Shown: piece after piece, positions 21,731-24,394 of the stretch
Layout: the number at the start of each line of letters is the position of its first letter
Position numbering within the stretch: position 1 is the stretch's first letter
NCBI GenBank assembly: GCA_902805485.1
Contig: CADCTM010000816.1
Coordinates: 1-24,394 of the forward strand
Length of the DNA: 24,394 bases
From: an uncultured Coleofasciculus sp.
Lineage (GTDB): Bacteria; Cyanobacteriota; Cyanobacteriia; Cyanobacteriales; Coleofasciculaceae
Direction of reading: 5' to 3'
Translations under genes and position numbers: made by a program
Notes under the pieces: model-generated
Told to the model about the DNA's origin: nothing
The model's database searches: none
The model's input: only the letters and a program-made list of their open reading frames with translations

Positions 21731-22777
21731 CTATTCCTCACTGTGACGGCTAGCGGCTGATTGGCGGGAGCGTTTGAAATCTTCCGACTGAATCCGCTCC
21801 AATACCTGATTATCGATCGCTTCTTTTGCCAAGCGAATCGCATTAAAAATCGAGGGAGCCTGAGAGCTACCATGACTAATAATACAAACACCCGCGACGC
21901 CCAAAAGCAAACCACCGCCATGTTCAGCATGGTCAATCCGCTGCTTAATCCGTTTCAGGTTAGGCTTGAGAAGCGCCGTACCAATTTGACCGGATATTCC
22001 TTGAGGCAGTTCCTCCCGGAGGATTTGCAGGACAATTTCTCCTACAGCTTCGGCAAACTTGAGCAAAACATTGCCGGTAAAACCATCGCAAACAATTACA
22101 TCAAAATTACCTGAAAGCACATCCCTGCCTTCGGCGTTGCCTACAAAAGAAACCCTGGGATTTTCTTGCAGCAATTGATGAGTGCGGAGTGCTAAATCGT
22201 TCCCCTTCGTGTCTTCTTCGCCAATATTCAGCAATCCGACCTTGGGTTCACTATTTCCCAACACGTACTGACTATATACCGAACCCATGACCGCAAATTG
22301 ATCCAGATACTTAGGGCGACAATCAACATTCGCCCCTACATCCAGAATAATCACAGGCTTACCTGCCACCATTGTCGGCAATACCGCACCAATAGCAGGA
22401 CGATCAATGCCTTTAACACGACCTAAGCGTAGTAAAGCTGCCGCCATTGCTGCCCCAGAGTGACCCGCCGAAACCACTGCATCAGCACGTTTCTGCTTGA
22501 CCAAATCCATTGCCACATTAATCGAAGCTTTGGGTTTGCGCTTCAAGCCAACCAACGGCTCCTCGTGCATATCAATAACACCTTCAGCGGCAACAATTTC
22601 CAGGGGACAGGAATCAGTATGTTGCTTGATCGAGGATTCAATTGCTTGAGGATCGCCAACCAACAAAACATCCACGCCCAACTCTGCCTGTGCCCTAATA
22701 GCTCCGGCAACAATTTCGGCGGGGGCGTGGTCCCCTCCCATAGCGTCTATTGCGATTCGTGCGCGAGTCGATGCCAT
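21731..22777 (-). CDS. plsX: Phosphate acyltransferase PlsX
   Basis: PlsX converts acyl-ACP to acyl-phosphate for PlsY in phosphatidic acid synthesis and associates with the membrane. Family hallmarks are IAIDAMGGDHAPAEIV at the N-terminus, SAGHSGAAMAAALLRLGR, RPAIGAVLP, ILDVGANVDCRP, LLNIGEEDTKGN and VCDGFTGNVLLKFAE. I chose the ATG at 22777 (MASTRARIAIDAMGG) because family members start close to this motif. The frame extends upstream to an ATG at 22807 and a TTG at 22837, adding up to 20 unconserved residues. No start has a strong ribosome binding site. The C-terminal ~20 residues are basic and serine-rich. fabH follows 144 bp downstream, and a D,D-carboxypeptidase gene is transcribed divergently. 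Confidence 0.95.
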   Translation of the reverse strand: MASTRARIAIDAMGGDHAPAEIVAGAIRAQAELGVDVLLVGDPQAIESSIKQHTDSCPLEIVAAEGVIDMHEEPLVGLKRKPKASINVAMDLVKQKRADAVVSAGHSGAAMAAALLRLGRVKGIDRPAIGAVLPTMVAGKPVIILDVGANVDCRPKYLDQFAVMGSVYSQYVLGNSEPKVGLLNIGEEDTKGNDLALRTHQLLQENPRVSFVGNAEGRDVLSGNFDVIVCDGFTGNVLLKFAEAVGEIVLQILREELPQGISGQIGTALLKPNLKRIKQRIDHAEHGGGLLLGVAGVCIISHGSSQAPSIFNAIRLAKEAIDNQVLERIQSEDFKRSRQSAASRHSEE

Positions 22778-22987
22778 TGCTAAAAAGTGATAGAAACCTT
22801 CACGCATTCTACCAGAAGCACTCCACGCAACATCCAACCTGATGTAATCTACCTGACAGTGGAGAATGAAGAGGGTAGTGGAGTGATGCTGGTAGCAATC
22901 AGCACTTTTTTAACTTGGTTGAAAGCTGATGTAAACTAAATTTCCCCCCTATTTGGGCAGCAAGCGCTTTGTCAAGAAACCTTTTTA

Positions 22988-24343
22988 ATGTGTCGCCAAT
23001 TCTTTAAAATGAAGCACCGTGGACGAAAGATCGTGATGTTACAGCGATTTTGCACTGGATTAATTGCCTCTGGATTAGTGGCTCTCCTGCTGAGATTTGT
23101 GGGTATGGAATCCGCACCTCCCCAAAGGGCGCAAGAATTAGCGTGGCAGAAGCTGCCTATATTTGCCCTTCAGACTGATCCAGACCCCTTAGCAGAAGCG
23201 ACTGTGCGTCAGTTTCTGCAAGTTTGGAGTACAAAAGGAGCGCCTGTGTCTCAAGGGGTGTGGATTCAGTCTGGGTTAAGCATCCTGGCGGATCACCAGG
23301 GTAAAGTGCCTCTCCCGGCAGCTTCGTTAACAAAAATTGCGACAACCCTGGCAGCACTTGACAAATGGGGACCCAGCCATCAATTTGAAACCTTGGTGAG
23401 TGCCACGGGACCTGTGAAAGATGGGGTAGTGCAGGGAGATTTGGTGATTAGTGGTAGTGGAGACCCTTTCTTTGTGTGGGAGGAAGCGATCGCTGTTGGT
23501 AATAGCCTCAATCAAATGGGTATCCGCCGCATCGCTGGCAATCTAGTCATCGCTGATGCGTTCTATATGAACTATGAGGTTAACCCAACGACAGCCGGTC
23601 AACTGCTGCTGAAAGCCCTCAACAGTAGCTTGTGGACGCCGGAGATTGGGGGACAGCATGGGATGATGCCGCCAAAGACTCCCAAACCGCAAATCGCGAT
23701 CGCGGGTTCTTTGAAAATAGCAACGGTTCCGATTCCTAAGACGTTCTTGTTGTTGCGCCACCATTCTCTACCTCTAAGCGAAATCCTTAAGGAGATGAAC
23801 ATCTACAGCAACAACGAGATGGCAGAGATTTTGGCGAGAAACTTGGGTGGCCCCCAAGTGACTGCTCAAATGGCAGCCAAGTCTGCTGATATCCCCTTGG
23901 AGGAAATACAGATGGTTAATGGTTCTGGGTTGGGTGTGGAAAATCGCATTTCACCCCGTGCCGTCTGTGCAATGTTGACGACGGTTGAACACTTTTTACA
24001 AGGTCATAAGCTTAATGTTGATGATATCTTCCCAGTTGCTGGACGGGAACATCGGGGGACAATGCAAGCCCGCAAACTCCCTCTTGGGACGGCTGTAAAA
24101 ACGGGAACGCTTAATACTGTGAGTGCTTTGGCGGGAAGGATGCCTACACGCGATCGCGATCAGGTTTGGTTTGCGATTATCAACTGGGGTGGGGATATCG
24201 AAGGGTTTCGGGTTCAGCAAGACGAATTCCTGGCACGCCTCTCTCAAGGGTGGGGACTTTCACCGACGGTTAATGTCAGTGCTAGTTCAGATGACCCCCC
24301 GCTGGGTGATCCGACTCGTAATGAAATAATTTCTGGTGTTTAG
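22988..24343 (+). CDS. dacB: D-alanyl-D-alanine carboxypeptidase, PBP4/DacB-like (family S13)
   Basis: A 451-residue penicillin-binding protein that would trim or open peptide cross-links in peptidoglycan. The serine-peptidase motifs are all present: SLTK (Ser113, Lys116), SNN (Ser274 to Asn276) and KTG (371-373). A basic N-terminus (MKHRGRKIVMLQRF) and a hydrophobic segment at about 22-38 form a signal anchor, placing the enzyme in the periplasm. The distance between SxxK and SxN, about 160 residues, shows the S13-type insertion but shorter than in E. coli DacB. The VNGSGLG segment and the REHRGTMQAR stretch before KTG are also family-like. Three possible ATG starts (22988, 23009, 23036) exist with no clear ribosome binding site, so the N-terminus is uncertain. 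It is divergent from plsX. Confidence 0.93.
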   Translation: MCRQFFKMKHRGRKIVMLQRFCTGLIASGLVALLLRFVGMESAPPQRAQELAWQKLPIFALQTDPDPLAEATVRQFLQVWSTKGAPVSQGVWIQSGLSILADHQGKVPLPAASLTKIATTLAALDKWGPSHQFETLVSATGPVKDGVVQGDLVISGSGDPFFVWEEAIAVGNSLNQMGIRRIAGNLVIADAFYMNYEVNPTTAGQLLLKALNSSLWTPEIGGQHGMMPPKTPKPQIAIAGSLKIATVPIPKTFLLLRHHSLPLSEILKEMNIYSNNEMAEILARNLGGPQVTAQMAAKSADIPLEEIQMVNGSGLGVENRISPRAVCAMLTTVEHFLQGHKLNVDDIFPVAGREHRGTMQARKLPLGTAVKTGTLNTVSALAGRMPTRDRDQVWFAIINWGGDIEGFRVQQDEFLARLSQGWGLSPTVNVSASSDDPPLGDPTRNEIISGV

Positions 24344-24394
24344 GCTTAGCTGTACAAGCCGGATTTGACATTAAGAGGGATTTACCACACGACC

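Noticed and set aside
21761..22114. 117-codon plus-strand ORF
   Set aside because: Antisense to plsX with no independent support.
1..24394. CRISPR array, tRNA, rRNA, prophage or defence island
   Set aside because: No regularly spaced direct repeats, no tRNA-like TTCGAATCC loops with acceptor pairing, no rRNA-like sequence and no phage or defence proteins were seen on either strand by eye.

Overview
The window comes from a cyanobacterium, most likely a filamentous or large-genome non-marine type. About thirty copies of the palindrome GCGATCGC (HIP1), a cyanobacterial hallmark, are scattered through it. The gene content agrees: a CrtR-type beta-carotene hydroxylase, a DUF561/Ycf23 protein otherwise known from plastids, LeuB, AccD, FabH and PlsX of cyanobacterial type, and a single-domain Ser/Thr kinase of the cyanobacterial style. 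I cannot name genus or species from the sequence alone.

Layout, left to right. Position 1-496 holds the 5' part of an AT-rich, uncharacterised membrane protein gene (minus). Positions 742-3695 form a compact minus-strand block, transcribed as prepilin peptidase, a DUF2007 protein, accD and an M28-type peptidase. A decayed transposon end lies just upstream of the prepilin peptidase gene, followed by a small unknown gene (minus) and leuB (minus). A divergent region then leads to a plus-strand ABC exporter operon (ATPase 5543-6490, permease 6547-8271), closed by a ~97-bp inverted-repeat element. Next come two minus-strand genes resembling succinyl-CoA synthetase beta and alpha subunits, an SDR oxidoreductase (minus), and divergently from it a 597-residue membrane-anchored repeat protein (plus). 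That protein is followed convergently by an orphan FetB-like permease (minus). Then come a DegT-family aminotransferase (plus), ycf23 (minus), a Ser/Thr kinase and a ComF-like protein (plus), crtR, fabH and plsX (all minus), and finally a D,D-carboxypeptidase of the PBP4/DacB family (plus).

Most of the window is housekeeping: fatty acid and phospholipid initiation (accD, fabH, plsX), leucine synthesis, zeaxanthin formation, peptidoglycan trimming and pilin processing. No CRISPR array, tRNA, rRNA or phage module was seen.

The most interesting points are these. (1) In the succinyl-CoA synthetase-like pair the alpha subunit has Asn where the phospho-accepting His should be and lacks the partner Glu. 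The beta subunit has lost the matching glycine-rich loops but keeps its ATP-grasp residues, so the pair probably does something other than the classical reaction. (2) The 597-residue protein has four internal repeats and two cysteine pairs, and seems to lose a conserved-looking C-terminal tail to a one-base frameshift at its stop. (3) Two ~96-bp elements with G-run/C-run ends are present, and a related-looking tract is built into the coding sequence of the M28 peptidase. (4) A 22-codon ORF with a strong ribosome binding site lies in the leader of the repeat protein.
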